A DNA stretch of 64,000 nucleotides, from assembly GCA_029265795.1 (NCBI GenBank), contig JAJUGV010000004.1, positions 19,388 to 83,387 on the forward strand. Reading direction: 5' to 3'. Position 1 is the first letter of the stretch. The number at the start of each line of letters is the position of its first letter. Below, piece after piece: positions 51,046-61,410 of this stretch. Source of the stretch: Alcaligenaceae bacterium (GTDB lineage Bacteria > Pseudomonadota > Gammaproteobacteria > Burkholderiales > Burkholderiaceae_B). The translations under genes were made by a program, and so were the position numbers. The notes beneath the pieces are model-generated. The model made no database searches. It was not told the origin of the DNA and saw nothing but the letters and a program-made list of their open reading frames with translations.

Positions 51046-52638
51046 ATGTTTTTGGAATGGATGGCGGATCCGGCGGCATGGGCGGGGTTGTTCACGCTCG
51101 TGCTCCTGGAGATCATCCTAGGTATCGACAACCTGATCTTCATCGCCATCCTTGTCGACAAGCTGCCGCCGCATCAGCGCGATCGGGCCCGTGTGCTGGG
51201 CCTGTCGCTCGCGCTCATCATGCGGCTGGCTTTGCTGTCCGTCATATCCTGGCTGGTGACACTGACGGAACCCTGGTTCACCATTGGGCCGCTGGCATTC
51301 TCGCAGCGCGATGTCATCCTTATTGTCGGGGGTCTGTTCCTGCTCTTGAAAGGCACGGTCGAGCTGCATGAGCGGGTGGAAGGCAAGGCTGCGCATGCCA
51401 CGGGTTCCCGGCTGCATGCCAGCTTCGGCGTAATCGTGTTGCAGATTGTGGTGCTGGACGCGGTGTTCTCCCTGGATGCTGTGATCACCGCTGTAGGGAT
51501 GGTCGATCATTTGTCCATCATGATGATGGCGGTCACCATCGCTATTTTGCTGATGTTGGTGGCATCCAAGCCTCTGACACGATTCGTCAGCGCTCACCCC
51601 ACGGTTGTCATCCTGTGTCTCGGCTTCTTGCTCACGATCGGCTTCACGTTGATGGTGGAAGGCTTCGGCATCGCCGTACCGAAGGGGTATTTATACGCCG
51701 CCATCGCCTTTTCGGTGGCTATCGAAACGCTCAACCAGCTTGCCCGGCGCAATATGCGCCGTCGCGTGGCAAGCCGTCCGCTGCGTGAACGCACGGCTGA
51801 AGGTGTGTTGCGGATGTTGGGAATGGGCCCTGCAAGCGCTGATGACGTCATGGCGGCTGAGGCGGCAGCGGGCGATTCCACGGCGCAGGTATTCCAAGAT
51901 GAAGAGCGCTACATGGTGAGCGGGGTGCTGACGCTTGCTGAGCGCACCATCCATTCCGTGATGACCCCACGTACCGAGGTATCGTGGTTGAATCTCCAGG
52001 ACTCATCCCAGGTATTACGTGAACGGGTGCTTGAGTCGCCACACAGTTTCTTCCCAGTCTGTCGCGGTTCGCTCGACGACGTCGTAGGCATAGGCAGAGC
52101 CAAGGAAATCGTGGCTGACCTTATTGAGCACGGTACCATCCGGGTCTCGCGGCTGCGTGAACCGGTGATCGTGCACGAATCCATAGGCATGCTGCGGCTT
52201 ATGGAGACCCTGAAACGCTCCCGGGGGCAGCTCGTGCTGGTGACCGACGAATTCGGCGCCATCGAAGGTCTGGTTACACCCATGGATGTATTCGAGGCCA
52301 TCGCCGGTGAGTTTCCAGATGAAGACGAGCTGCCTGATATCGAGGAACTCGGCGAAGGCCGCTGGCGCGTAGACGGTGGTGCCGATCTGCTTCATCTTGA
52401 GCTGCTTCTGAATACTGACGGACTCGTCGACGAGAGCCAGGACTACACCACCATTGCGGGCTTTATACTGGCGCGCTTCGGCCATCTTCCCGAGGCCGGT
52501 GACCGATGCGTACTCGAGCACGAAAACGCTAACTTCATATTTACCGTGGAACATATGGAAGGCAGGCGCATTGCTTCTGTGCTGATCGAGCGAGAACCTT
52601 CCCATACTGACGACACTGCAGGAATGAAAGACGAATGA
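51046..52638 (+). CDS. TerC family membrane protein with CBS and CorC/HlyC domains
   Basis: 530 residues. An N-terminal TerC domain with about seven membrane helices has the acidic motifs [17 protein letters not shown] and [16 protein letters not shown] typical of metal transport. Then two CBS motifs (about 300-420, [20 protein letters not shown] and [23 protein letters not shown]) and a C-terminal CorC_HlyC domain (about 440-520). This is the YoaE/YegH architecture of E. coli. TerC proteins have been linked to manganese export and to loading of exported metalloproteins. Its stop overlaps the uppP start by 4 bases. Confidence 0.93.
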   Translation: MFLEWMADPAAWAGLFTLVLLEIILGIDNLIFIAILVDKLPPHQRDRARVLGLSLALIMRLALLSVISWLVTLTEPWFTIGPLAFSQRDVILIVGGLFLLLKGTVELHERVEGKAAHATGSRLHASFGVIVLQIVVLDAVFSLDAVITAVGMVDHLSIMMMAVTIAILLMLVASKPLTRFVSAHPTVVILCLGFLLTIGFTLMVEGFGIAVPKGYLYAAIAFSVAIETLNQLARRNMRRRVASRPLRERTAEGVLRMLGMGPASADDVMAAEAAAGDSTAQVFQDEERYMVSGVLTLAERTIHSVMTPRTEVSWLNLQDSSQVLRERVLESPHSFFPVCRGSLDDVVGIGRAKEIVADLIEHGTIRVSRLREPVIVHESIGMLRLMETLKRSRGQLVLVTDEFGAIEGLVTPMDVFEAIAGEFPDEDELPDIEELGEGRWRVDGGADLLHLELLLNTDGLVDESQDYTTIAGFILARFGHLPEAGDRCVLEHENANFIFTVEHMEGRRIASVLIEREPSHTDDTAGMKDE

Positions 52639-53528
52639 CCGAATCTGCTTGGTTTATCTTGAAAGCGCTGTTTCTCGGCGTTATCGAAGGTCTGACGGAG
52701 TTCATTCCCGTATCCAGTACAGCCCATCTGCTCTTGATCGGTTCCTGGCTGGATTTTTCGTCGAGTGACGACAAAGTCTTTGAGGTCGTGATTCAGTTCG
52801 GCTCCATCTTGGCGGTGATGTGGATTTTTCGCGAACGGCTGCTGCATTTGTTTCGCGGTGCGTTTACGCGTGATCCGGTAGAGCTGGCGTTCATGCGCAA
52901 TCTCATTATTGCTTTCCTGCCTGCAGCCGTTATCGGGGCCTTGGCTATCAAATACATCAAGATGCTGTTCCACAGCCCGGCCGTGTTCGTCTTTACGTTG
53001 GTGATAGGTGGCTTCATCATGCTGTGGGTGGAACGCAAACCTGAGTACGCCAAGTTCGGAGCGGAGCAACCGGGGATAAAACCCAGCGGCGAGGCACCTG
53101 GTGCACCCGAGACAGAAACAAGCCGCCGGGCTACGGCACATGCGCTCGAGGAAATCAGCTGGAAGCAGGCACTTGTGGTTGGATTCGCCCAATGTTTGGC
53201 CATGGTTCCGGGCACTTCGCGATCCGGGGCTACCATCATCAGCGGCATGATTGCCGGTATTGATCGCCGCACGGCCACTGAGTTCTCGTTTTTCCTGGCC
53301 ATGCCAACCATGCTGGCGGCCACGGTGTACGACCTCTATCGCAACGCATCTGTACTAAGCGGCATTGAATACTTCGCCATTGCCGTCGGTTTTGTTGCAG
53401 CCTTCCTTAGTGCACTCTTTGTAGTGCGTGCAGTTTTGCGTTTCGTGTCCCGTCATACCTACCGGCCATTCGCCTGGTATCGCATCGGGTTAGGGGCGGT
53501 CGTGGCGATCTGGCTACTGAGCGCCTAA
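52635..53528 (+). CDS. uppP: undecaprenyl-diphosphatase
   Basis: 297 residues. UppP/BacA motifs [15 protein letters not shown] (about 14-28) and [10 protein letters not shown] (about 195-204) are complete. An odd middle insertion of polar sequence ([26 protein letters not shown], split) links two membrane halves; this is longer than in most UppP. It recycles undecaprenyl pyrophosphate for peptidoglycan and polysaccharide synthesis. It overlaps the TerC-type gene by 4 bases (ATGA). Confidence 0.94.
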   Translation: MTESAWFILKALFLGVIEGLTEFIPVSSTAHLLLIGSWLDFSSSDDKVFEVVIQFGSILAVMWIFRERLLHLFRGAFTRDPVELAFMRNLIIAFLPAAVIGALAIKYIKMLFHSPAVFVFTLVIGGFIMLWVERKPEYAKFGAEQPGIKPSGEAPGAPETETSRRATAHALEEISWKQALVVGFAQCLAMVPGTSRSGATIISGMIAGIDRRTATEFSFFLAMPTMLAATVYDLYRNASVLSGIEYFAIAVGFVAAFLSALFVVRAVLRFVSRHTYRPFAWYRIGLGAVVAIWLLSA

Positions 53529-53544
53529 CGGAACACGCAAGTCG

Positions 53545-53572
53545 TTTCATTGTCTTTGGGCTCCCGTATAAT
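53545..53572 (+). promoter_or_regulatory. predicted promoter of the carbonic anhydrase gene
   Basis: A perfect TATAAT (53567-53572) 33 bases before the ATG, with TTTCAT 16 bases upstream (53545-53550). Confidence 0.4.
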
Positions 53573-53605
53573 TCGCGCCTAAACATTTGGATAGAGGTCG
53601 AAGAT

Positions 53606-54292
53606 ATGAGTGAAGAGTGCTGCGGGCATACGCTCCGAGATATTTCTCACTTCAAGGAAGCCATCAAGAACTTCCGCACGGAATATTACGAGCGGCACCC
53701 CGAGCTCATGAAGCGTCTGACCGCCGAAGGTCAGGCGCCGGCTACGCTCATTATTGCCTGCTGTGATTCGCGCGTTGAGACGGGCTTGCTCATGCAGGCA
53801 AAACCGGGCGAGCTGTTCACTGTGCGCAACGTCGCCAATCTGGTGCCGCCCTACGAGCCCGATGAAGAACTGCACGGCACATCGGCCGCTATCGAATATG
53901 CAGTGCGCGACCTGAAGGTGGATCACATTATTGTGCTTGGCCACGCCCAATGCGGCGGTATCCGTGCCATGATCACCAAGGCGATGGGCAAGGAAATCGA
54001 TCGTGACTTTATTGGCCCGTGGGTGAGCCTGGCGCATCGTGCCACCGAGCTTTATGTGAACAGCCCCAACGGCTACCGCGAGCCGGTTTCTCTCAAGCTG
54101 CTAGAGCAGAACCCCAGTCTGGTCGAGCGTGCCGCCATCAGTGGTTCGTTGAGCAACCTTCTGACATACCCCTGGATCAAGTCCAAGGTCGAGGCCGGGA
54201 CGCTGGCGCTACATGGCTGGTGGTTCGATATTGAATCGGGTGACCTCTGGACCGCACAATACCCAGACCTGTTCCTGATGCCGGTGCTCTGA
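53606..54292 (+). CDS. can: beta-class carbonic anhydrase
   Basis: 228 residues. Zinc ligands C52 (CCDSR), H113 and C116 (LGHAQCGG) are present and the catalytic pair D54/R56 is intact. It interconverts CO2 and bicarbonate in the cytoplasm. It has its own predicted promoter and is followed 9 bases later by an NCS2-like permease, an arrangement that suggests the two serve the same substrate pool. E. coli Can supplies bicarbonate for carboxylases such as AccA's complex. Start has GAGG-like spacing that is only fair. Confidence 0.95.
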   Translation: MSEECCGHTLRDISHFKEAIKNFRTEYYERHPELMKRLTAEGQAPATLIIACCDSRVETGLLMQAKPGELFTVRNVANLVPPYEPDEELHGTSAAIEYAVRDLKVDHIIVLGHAQCGGIRAMITKAMGKEIDRDFIGPWVSLAHRATELYVNSPNGYREPVSLKLLEQNPSLVERAAISGSLSNLLTYPWIKSKVEAGTLALHGWWFDIESGDLWTAQYPDLFLMPVL

Positions 54293-54301
54293 TCGGTTGT
54301 C

Positions 54302-56023
54302 ATGCGCAGGCCCGAAAACACTGAATTCTGGGTAAACGACCGTCTGCCAGTGCCTACAGCTCTCGGGCTGTCGCTGGAGCAGTTGGCTTTTTTGGGTGCC
54401 CTTCTTGTGGTGCCCAATCTCTTCGCCCATAACAGCGTCGTTGCCCTGAGCTCCAATCAGTTTCTGGACATCGCCAGCGCCACCTTACTGGCCTGTGCGC
54501 TTGGGGTACTGTTGCAAGTGCTGTCCCGGTGGGGGCTGGGAGCAGGCTATTACTATCCGCAGCAGGCCACTCCCACAGTGTTCGCCTTCATGTTGTTGGC
54601 GGGAAGCCAGGGGGGAATGGCGCTGGCTTATGGCATGGTGTTCTTTGCCGGTCTGACGCAAGTGCTGTTAAGCGGAGTGTTGGTTCACTTGCGCAATATA
54701 TTTACCGTGGAGGTCGCCGGGCTCGCCGTTATGCTGACCGGCATTGTCACGGGCAAGATGGGGCTGGAAGTCCTATTCAACAACGAATCGCACCCGATTG
54801 AAGGCGAAACGTTGATCGTTGCAGGGGTGACGCTGGCGGTTCTGGTCTTCTGCAATATTTGGGTGAGGGCGCGCTTTCAGGCGTTCACTACGCTGGCGGG
54901 CTTATTGGCCGGCACGCTTATCGCAATATGGCTGGGCATGATTCCCCACACGGTATGGGAAGAGATACGGCAAACCCCGTGGCTGCGGGTTCCCGAAGTG
55001 GGCAGCATCGGCTGGGAATTCGACGTCAGCCTGATCGGGCTTTACGCTTTGATGGGCGTTTCGCTTTCACTGGTGTCCCTGGGGACACAGACGGTGGCAC
55101 AGCGCGCGGTAAACGCTGAGTGGCACATTCCAGACCTACGGGCTTACGCCCGAGGGTTGAAAGCGGAAGGGGTGGTGCACATGGTCGGCTCCTTTATCAA
55201 CGCCATGCCGCAATCAGCCAGCGGCGGGGCCGTCGGGCTTGCCACCAGCGCCGGTTGCACCAGCCGTTATCTGGGCTACTGGGTGGCTGGAGCGCTTGTT
55301 TTTATGGCGCTTTGCTCCAAACTCATTGTGCTGTGGTTTGCCGTGCCGGCGCCTGTAATTGCGGCGCTCATGCTCTACCTGGCAGCATTGCTCATCATGA
55401 CCGGCCTGCGACTCATTGCATCGCGCATGTTGGATAACCGCCGCTCCATGGCGGTGGGGCTGGGCCTGATGATCGGCGTGGCCAACCAGCACATCATTTG
55501 GGGGCTGGAGAACTCTATGCCGGCCCTGGCCAGCTTTATGCGCGTGGCGGGCGGCGTCAACGGCCTGCTGGTGGCCTTGCTGCTTACCTTTGTGTTCCGG
55601 TTGGGAGCTACGTCACGAGCCAGAAGGCGCTTTGAGGTGGCTGCCACCACGGCCGACGACCTTGACGGCTTCATTGAGGCGCAAGGGCGGCTATGGGGCG
55701 CACGGCGGGATGCCGTGCTGCGTGTGAAGCAGACGGTGTGGGAAGCCTTCGACTTGGTGGCACACAGCGGCCACATTACCAGCCAACCTCCCTGGCTGGA
55801 AGTTCAGACTCGCTTTGACGACTACGCCTTGCGGGTGCGCTTCATCTATGAGGGCACGCCCTTGCCCGAGGCCGGCGACGCGCCGCCTTCCGCTGAAGAT
55901 ATGCTGGACGACCCGTTGGCGGCGCCGCGGCTGTCCAGTTATCTACTCGGTCAGCTGGCGCGACGCGTGCAGATTTTCCAGCGGGATGGCCGTTGCCATC
56001 TAGACTTGTACTTCGACGCTTGA
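54302..56023 (+). CDS. NCS2-family permease with a C-terminal kinase-like domain
   Basis: 573 residues. About twelve membrane segments (about 25-435) resemble UraA/xanthine permeases of the NCS2 (SLC23) group: the QSASGGAVGLATSAGCTSRYLGYW stretch (about 300-325, broken here in two) matches the signature after the half-helix, and LSNLVEVAGLAVMLTG-like sequence is replaced by VEVAGLAVMLTGIVTG. The C-terminal 115 residues (about 460-573) are soluble and look like a degraded GHKL/RsbW-type ATPase: VKQTVWEAFDLVAHSG with E481 where the N box would start, then WLEVQTRFDDYALRVRF. The N-box asparagine is absent, so ATP binding is doubtful. It follows the carbonic anhydrase by 9 bases. The substrate could be a base, or bicarbonate by association; neither is shown. 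Confidence 0.78.
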   Translation: MRRPENTEFWVNDRLPVPTALGLSLEQLAFLGALLVVPNLFAHNSVVALSSNQFLDIASATLLACALGVLLQVLSRWGLGAGYYYPQQATPTVFAFMLLAGSQGGMALAYGMVFFAGLTQVLLSGVLVHLRNIFTVEVAGLAVMLTGIVTGKMGLEVLFNNESHPIEGETLIVAGVTLAVLVFCNIWVRARFQAFTTLAGLLAGTLIAIWLGMIPHTVWEEIRQTPWLRVPEVGSIGWEFDVSLIGLYALMGVSLSLVSLGTQTVAQRAVNAEWHIPDLRAYARGLKAEGVVHMVGSFINAMPQSASGGAVGLATSAGCTSRYLGYWVAGALVFMALCSKLIVLWFAVPAPVIAALMLYLAALLIMTGLRLIASRMLDNRRSMAVGLGLMIGVANQHIIWGLENSMPALASFMRVAGGVNGLLVALLLTFVFRLGATSRARRRFEVAATTADDLDGFIEAQGRLWGARRDAVLRVKQTVWEAFDLVAHSGHITSQPPWLEVQTRFDDYALRVRFIYEGTPLPEAGDAPPSAEDMLDDPLAAPRLSSYLLGQLARRVQIFQRDGRCHLDLYFDA

Positions 56024-56058
56024 AGGGTAACAGCGCGTGCTACGGGTGACTGCGCAGC

Positions 56059-56847
56059 CTAGGATGCGCTGAGAAAACCATGCGGCCCATGCACGATTAG
56101 GTGCACGCCTTTAGAGTCGATGACCACCCACCCGCCCCGTGGGGTGTCGGTATGGTCGAAATCCCAGTCAGGCAAGACCACGCGTTCACGTTGCTGCCCG
56201 TCAACAGTATGCGTATGGCGTGCCGGACGGTGAGTATGTCCATGAATCAGCCAGGGCGTATTAGCAGCACGCAGGGCGTCTATTACGGCGCCCGACTCGA
56301 CATCCATGATGTCCGCCGACTTGTATTGGTTGGATTGCATGCTGCGTTGGCGTGCCCAGGAGGCAATGGCCTGCCGCGTACGTAGCGGTAGTGCAAGATA
56401 ACTACGCTGTACAAGTGGATTGCGCACGATGCGGCGAAAGCGCAGGTAGCCGGCGTCGGCCGTACAGTATTCATCGCCGTGGGCGAGTAGTACTGCACCG
56501 GCGTCGGTCTCCAGTAGTGCGGGCTCGGGCAGGGCCCGTGCGCCCAAGTGGCGTAGCAACGTGTCGCCGATCAGAAAATCGCGGTTACCGCGGCCCAACC
56601 ATAAGGGGATGCAAGCGGCAGTTTGGCGTAGCACTTGTAGTGAGGCCTTGAGCCAGGGCTCGGGCCGGTGAATGACATCGTCACCGATCCAGGCGTCGAA
56701 GATGTCGCCGGCTAGCAGTAGCGCGTCTGCCTGGTTCGCCGCCGCCTTCAGGAAGTCGTGGAAGGCAGCGGCCGTCGAAGGACTGTGCGGGCCGAGATGG
56801 ATGTCAGAAGCGATCCAGATGCGGCCCGGCAGCTTCAGCTTACTCAA
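56059..56847 (-). CDS. lpxH: UDP-2,3-diacylglucosamine diphosphatase
   Basis: 262 residues. Calcineurin-like motifs are complete: SDIHLG (about 14-19), [15 protein letters not shown] and IHGHTHRPA. LpxH hydrolyses UDP-diacylglucosamine to lipid X in lipid A synthesis, at the inner face of the membrane. It overlaps the peptidyl-prolyl isomerase gene by 8 bases and faces the permease gene convergently. The gene looks complete. Confidence 0.94.
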   Translation of the reverse strand: MSKLKLPGRIWIASDIHLGPHSPSTAAAFHDFLKAAANQADALLLAGDIFDAWIGDDVIHRPEPWLKASLQVLRQTAACIPLWLGRGNRDFLIGDTLLRHLGARALPEPALLETDAGAVLLAHGDEYCTADAGYLRFRRIVRNPLVQRSYLALPLRTRQAIASWARQRSMQSNQYKSADIMDVESGAVIDALRAANTPWLIHGHTHRPARHTHTVDGQQRERVVLPDWDFDHTDTPRGGWVVIDSKGVHLIVHGPHGFLSAS

Positions 56848-57484
56848 TTACCGTAGCTTTCTCGATAACGACGTCTTCTACGGGCACATCTTGGTGGAAG
56901 CCGCGGCTGCCGGTCTTCACGACCTTGATTTTATCGACCGTTTCGGTGCCCTCGACCACCTTGCCGAATACAGCATAGCCCCAACCGTTAGTGGTGGGTG
57001 CGGTGTGGTTCAGGAAGTCGTTGTCCGCTACGTTGATGAAGAACTGCGCGGTGGCCGAATGGGGGTCGGAGGTGCGCGCCATGGCAATGGTGTAGCGATC
57101 GTTCTTCAGCCCGTTGTTGGCTTCATTTTCGACAGGCTCACGCGTCGTCTTTTGCTTCATGCCTTGTTCGAAGCCGCCGCCCTGAATCATGAAGTTATTG
57201 ATGACACGATGAAAGACCGTGCCGTCGTAGAAACCGTCGCGCACATATTGAACGAAGTTGGCGCTGGATTTGGGCGCTTTCTCGGCGTTGAGTTCAATGA
57301 TGATGTCGCCGTGGTTGGTCTGAAGTTTGACGCGAGTGTCGGTGGTCATGGAGGGCTTACCTTCGGTTGGAGAGGAATTATCGGCTGCTGCACTTGGCCC
57401 GGCTGCGAGCAGGGTGGTGGCAAACAGTACGGCACCGAGCCGCTGGAGGCCCGGTCTGAGGAGATGCAAGCGGGTATCAGCCAT
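56840..57484 (-). CDS. exported cyclophilin-type peptidyl-prolyl cis-trans isomerase
   Basis: 214 residues from the ATG at 57484. An N-terminal stretch ([22 protein letters not shown] then PSAAADNSS) looks like a signal peptide, giving a periplasmic PpiA-like enzyme. The cyclophilin core is complete: [38 protein letters not shown] and [16 protein letters not shown]. If translation instead starts at the internal ATG of [10 protein letters not shown], a cytosolic PpiB would result; the signal-like segment favours export. It overlaps lpxH by 8 bases. No good ribosome-binding site is visible before 57484. Confidence 0.88.
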   Translation of the reverse strand: MADTRLHLLRPGLQRLGAVLFATTLLAAGPSAAADNSSPTEGKPSMTTDTRVKLQTNHGDIIIELNAEKAPKSSANFVQYVRDGFYDGTVFHRVINNFMIQGGGFEQGMKQKTTREPVENEANNGLKNDRYTIAMARTSDPHSATAQFFINVADNDFLNHTAPTTNGWGYAVFGKVVEGTETVDKIKVVKTGSRGFHQDVPVEDVVIEKATVIE

Positions 57485-57524
57485 GGATATCAGTGTCAGT
57501 TGTTGTAAGAATAGGGTGAAAGAG

Positions 57525-58157
57525 TCATTGACCGGATTGCCCGGCCGCGCGGAACGATTCTTCGGCAAGCAACAGTTGTACACGGCCCATGTTGATGCGT
57601 GCGTCCTGGTATTCGGGATTGGCCTGCAAGGCCATCTCTAATGAGCGTTGCGCCATTTCCAACCTTCCGGTTTTCACGTATTCGGCTGCCAGGTTATTCC
57701 AGGGTTCCGGCAGTTCAGGGTAACGCTGTGTCATGTCGCGGTACACCGCAATAGCTTCTTCATGGCGCTGCAAGGCCGACAAAGCTCGGGCATGCAGAAA
57801 CATCAATTGCACATCATTGCCAAGCGGGTCAGGATTATTCGCGTATTGCTCTTTGCGCTTTTCGATCGAGGCCAGCGCTTCGTCGGCACGCCCCTGATCG
57901 AGCATGCTGGAGATCCGATCTGTAATCTGGGATGGAGTAAGCGGGATGCTGGTGTCGACGTCAGGCTCCAACGCTTCGAGCAGCTTGGCCAGGCTTTTCC
58001 AGCCCTTTTCTTCGTGGCGCTCGTTCGGAAAGAGCTCGCTGTCGCTTTGGGTCAGCGGTGCAGGGACAGCCTGCGCAAGCACCCCTTGTGTGCTGAACAT
58101 AAGGGCGGCTGCGAGGATGCAGAGAGGGAAGGCTCTGACTGAGGACGAGAAGCTCAC
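57525..58157 (-). CDS. TPR-repeat protein with signal peptide
   Basis: 210 residues from the GTG at 58157, which has AGGA 9 bases upstream; an ATG at 58202 is an alternative that adds 15 residues. A signal peptide ([21 protein letters not shown], shortened) leads to a mature protein with at least three tetratricopeptide repeats: [54 protein letters not shown] and a degraded N-terminal one. The fold mediates protein contacts, often in the envelope. A region of TATAGC at 58184-58189 on the minus strand suggests the transcript starts after 58202, which supports the GTG. Function unknown. cysS is divergent. Confidence 0.75.
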   Translation of the reverse strand: MSFSSSVRAFPLCILAAALMFSTQGVLAQAVPAPLTQSDSELFPNERHEEKGWKSLAKLLEALEPDVDTSIPLTPSQITDRISSMLDQGRADEALASIEKRKEQYANNPDPLGNDVQLMFLHARALSALQRHEEAIAVYRDMTQRYPELPEPWNNLAAEYVKTGRLEMAQRSLEMALQANPEYQDARINMGRVQLLLAEESFRAAGQSGQ

Positions 58158-58313
58158 GGACACGTTTCCTGGAGTCGTCTTGCTATACTTAAAGACCACC
58201 ATTTTAGCCGTGCTTTTACCGGAAGGCCCATTCATGCGGGTTTCTACAGGCCTATGCACTATGCGTAGCCCTTTCGGAGGCACGGCTTGCGATACTCGAC
58301 ACAAAACCGGCTG

Positions 58314-59765
58314 ATGCTGCAAATTCATAATTCCCTCACCCGCAACAAAGAGGTGTTGCGCCCCGTTGAGCCTGGACACGTACGTATGTATGTCTGTGGC
58401 ATGACAGTCTATGACTTCTGCCATTTGGGCCACGCGCGCATGTTGGTGAGCTTCGACATCGTGCAGCGCTGGCTGCGTGCGTCCGGCTATCGCGTCACTT
58501 ACGTGCGCAATATCACCGACATCGACGACAAGATCATCCGACGTGCCGTCGAGACGGGCAAGCGTCTCAGCGACGTCACGTCCTTCTACATCGACGCTAT
58601 GCGCGCGGACGAGCAGGCACTGGGGGTGCAGGCTCCCGATCATGAACCGCGCGCTACACAACATGTGGGCGATATGCTCGACATTATTTCGCGTCTCGAA
58701 GACAAGGGGCTAGCCTATCGCTCTGACGACGGTGACGTGAATTTTTCAGTACGGGGTTTCGACGGCTACGGAAAGTTGTCGGGCAAGTCTCTTGACGACC
58801 TGCGTGCCGGCGAGCGCGTGGCGGTGACCGCCGGTAAGCGCGACCCCCTGGATTTTGTGTTGTGGAAGGCGGCTAAGGAAGAAGAGCCGGAAGAATCGAA
58901 GTGGGAATCCCCTTACGGGCTTGGGCGGCCGGGCTGGCATATCGAATGCTCGGCCATGAGCAAGGCGCTGCTGGGCCTGCCGCTGGATATTCACGGTGGG
59001 GGGCCGGATCTTAAGTTCCCGCATCACGAGAATGAGATCGCGCAGACCGAAGGCGCTTTCGGCGGCAATCTGGCCTCTATCTGGATGCACTGCGGTCCGC
59101 TGATGGTAGACGCCGACAAAATGTCGAAGTCACTCGGCAATTTTCGCCGTATTCGCTCCACCATCGCGGCCGAAGGTGAACCCTCCGACGATGTGGCGAC
59201 ATACGCCGTGAATCCTCGCGAAGCGGAAATGCTGCGCTTCTTTATCGTGCGAAACCACTACCGTAGCGTACAGAATTACACGCCCGACAACCTGGTGGAC
59301 GCACAGCATGCCCTGGATCGCCTTTACCAGGCCTTGGCAAACGTGCCTGCGCAAGAGGTCGAAATCGACTGGGACGCCCCGTACTGCCGCGAGTTCCGCG
59401 CCGCTATGAACGACGACTTCAACTCAGCCGGTGCTGTGGCTGTCTTGTTCGAGCTGGCGAACGAAGCCAATCGCGAACGGTCTGCACACGCTGCCGGGCT
59501 GCTGAAGGCGCTCGGTGGTGTGTTGGGGCTGCTGCAAACCGACCCCCAGACTTACTTACGTTCACCGTCCCGGTATCTTGGGCAATCGGCGGGCTCGGGG
59601 GCGGAACTCGATGCCGCTCAGATCGAAGCGCTGATACAGGCGCGCTCCGAGGCCAAAAAACAACGCGACTTTGCCGAAGCCGACCGCATACGCGAAAGTC
59701 TGCAAAGCGCAGGCATCGAGCTTGAAGACCGCCCCGGCGGTGTGACGCAATGGCGTCGCGCCTGA
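58314..59765 (+). CDS. cysS: cysteinyl-tRNA synthetase
   Basis: 483 residues from the ATG at 58314. Zinc cysteine C28 lies before the HIGH-like CHLGHAR, the zinc ligands continue in IECSAMS and the HHENEIAQ pair, and KMSKS is intact (DKMSKSLGN). Anticodon-binding helices and the C-terminal [13 protein letters not shown] region are present. The next gene starts 10 bases after its stop, so the two may be co-transcribed. An upstream frame to 58287 is not used. Confidence 0.96.
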   Translation: MLQIHNSLTRNKEVLRPVEPGHVRMYVCGMTVYDFCHLGHARMLVSFDIVQRWLRASGYRVTYVRNITDIDDKIIRRAVETGKRLSDVTSFYIDAMRADEQALGVQAPDHEPRATQHVGDMLDIISRLEDKGLAYRSDDGDVNFSVRGFDGYGKLSGKSLDDLRAGERVAVTAGKRDPLDFVLWKAAKEEEPEESKWESPYGLGRPGWHIECSAMSKALLGLPLDIHGGGPDLKFPHHENEIAQTEGAFGGNLASIWMHCGPLMVDADKMSKSLGNFRRIRSTIAAEGEPSDDVATYAVNPREAEMLRFFIVRNHYRSVQNYTPDNLVDAQHALDRLYQALANVPAQEVEIDWDAPYCREFRAAMNDDFNSAGAVAVLFELANEANRERSAHAAGLLKALGGVLGLLQTDPQTYLRSPSRYLGQSAGSGAELDAAQIEALIQARSEAKKQRDFAEADRIRESLQSAGIELEDRPGGVTQWRRA

Positions 59766-59776
59766 TGGGAACGAAC

Positions 59777-60424
59777 ATGTCTCAAACCGTTCCCATACAA
59801 GATGGCCGGCCCGAATACTGGGATGAGGCCGTGGCCGACTTGCTCAAGCGCGACCGCATTCTGAGGCGCATTATCCCGCAGTTCCCTGATGATGTGATTG
59901 CTCCTCCCAGCGATCCATTCGTCACCCTGGCGCGCGCGTTGATTGGCCACCAGAGTTCTGTGAAGGCGGCAGAAGCCGCCTGGAACCGCTTTACAGCGGG
60001 TTGTGGCAAGCACCCGACGCCACAAGCGGTGCTGCGTTTGGCCGCTGAAGACCCGACGCTTGCCGGGCTGCCCAAGCGCAAGGCTGACTACATTACTGAT
60101 CTGGCCACGCATTTCTTCGAAAAGAAGGTCCAACCGGCTCGTTGGGGCGAGATGGACGATGAAGCCGTGGTGGCCGAACTCTGCACGATCCGCGGTATCG
60201 GTCGCTGGACGGCAGAGATGTTCCTGATATTCCACCTGCAACGTTCGGACGTACTTCCGCTAGATGATTCGCGCCTGATCAAGGCGATTTCGTTACACTA
60301 CTTCAGCGGGGAGCCCGTCTCACGATTCGAGGCGCGTGAAGTCGCACAGGCCTGGGCACCATGGCGTACGGTTGCCACCTGGTTCTTGTGGCGCAGCCTG
60401 GATCCTGCCGTAGTGCAGTACTGA
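59777..60424 (+). CDS. alkA: DNA-3-methyladenine glycosylase II (AlkA-like HhH-GPD)
   Basis: 215 residues from the ATG at 59777; ATGs at 59750 and 59765 are earlier options within the cysS end. Helix-hairpin-helix plus Gly/Pro/Asp motif: [18 protein letters not shown] (about 141-158), followed by the catalytic Asp in VLPLDDSRL (D). It removes alkylated purines from DNA. This short form lacks the N-terminal TBP-like domain of E. coli AlkA. It lies between cysS and accA with short gaps. Confidence 0.88.
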   Translation: MSQTVPIQDGRPEYWDEAVADLLKRDRILRRIIPQFPDDVIAPPSDPFVTLARALIGHQSSVKAAEAAWNRFTAGCGKHPTPQAVLRLAAEDPTLAGLPKRKADYITDLATHFFEKKVQPARWGEMDDEAVVAELCTIRGIGRWTAEMFLIFHLQRSDVLPLDDSRLIKAISLHYFSGEPVSRFEAREVAQAWAPWRTVATWFLWRSLDPAVVQY

Positions 60425-60444
60425 TGACTAGGATTTCACAACCC

Positions 60445-61410
60445 ATGCGTAATACATTCCTGGAATTCGAGCAGCCTCTGGCGGAACTCGAAAGCAAAAT
60501 AGAACAGCTCCGATACGTGCAGTCGGATTCTGCCGTCGATATCTCCGACGAAATCAGCCGGCTGCAACAAAAGAGCGCTGCGCTTGCCAAGAGCATCTAC
60601 GCCAAGCTTACGCCGTGGCAGACTGCGCTGGTGGCTCGGCACCCACAGCGCCCTTACACGCTAGATTACGTGCGAGAAATCTTCACCGATTTCCACGAGT
60701 TGCACGGTGACCGTATGTACGCCGACGACCGTTCAATCGTGGGCGGCCTGGCGCGTTTTAACGGTACGCCCTGCATGATCATAGGGCACCAGAAGGGGCG
60801 CGACACTAAAGAGCGGGCCATGCGAAATTTCGGCATGCCGCGTCCCGAGGGATACCGCAAGGCCCTGCGCCTGATGCGGCTGGCGGAAAAATTCCAGCTG
60901 CCCATCTTCACCTTCGTGGACACACCAGGGGCTTATCCAGGCATCGGTGCAGAGGAACGGGGGCAATCGGAAGCCATCGGCCACAATCTGTATGCCATGG
61001 CAGAACTCAAGGTGCCCATCATTACCACCATCATTGGCGAGGGGGGCTCGGGCGGTGCGCTGGCCATTGCCGTCGGCGATGTGGTCATGATGCTGCAATA
61101 CGCGACTTATGCGGTCATCTCACCAGAAGGCTGCGCCTCGATTCTGTGGCGGAGTGCAGAAAAGGCCTCAGCTGCTGCGGAAGCGTTGGCTATCACGGCG
61201 CCTCGGCTTAAAGAGCTCGGCCTCATTGATCGTGTGGTCAACGAACCTATCGGCGGCGCACATCGCGATCCTGTCATGATGGCCCGCCAATTGAACCGCG
61301 CGTTGTCAGATGCCTTACGCCAGGTATCGGGCATGTCGCCGGAAGAGCTGACCGAGCAGCGCCTGGCCCGCCTGATGTCCTATGGGCGTTTCACCGAGGT
61401 CAATAGCTGA
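60445..61410 (+). CDS. accA: acetyl-CoA carboxylase carboxyltransferase subunit alpha
   Basis: 321 residues from the ATG at 60445, with AGGA about 10 bases upstream. Starting [19 protein letters not shown] is the family norm, and the [31 protein letters not shown] core (split here) and [11 protein letters not shown] motif follow. With AccD it moves carboxyl from biotin carrier protein to acetyl-CoA, the start of fatty acid synthesis. Its end overlaps the tilS frame by 29 bases if tilS starts at 61382. Confidence 0.96.
   Translation: MRNTFLEFEQPLAELESKIEQLRYVQSDSAVDISDEISRLQQKSAALAKSIYAKLTPWQTALVARHPQRPYTLDYVREIFTDFHELHGDRMYADDRSIVGGLARFNGTPCMIIGHQKGRDTKERAMRNFGMPRPEGYRKALRLMRLAEKFQLPIFTFVDTPGAYPGIGAEERGQSEAIGHNLYAMAELKVPIITTIIGEGGSGGALAIAVGDVVMMLQYATYAVISPEGCASILWRSAEKASAAAEALAITAPRLKELGLIDRVVNEPIGGAHRDPVMMARQLNRALSDALRQVSGMSPEELTEQRLARLMSYGRFTEVNS

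Noticed and set aside
56672..57508. 278-residue plus-strand ORF opposite lpxH and the cyclophilin
   Set aside because: It runs antisense through intact metal-binding and active-site motifs of two conserved genes; no start signal.
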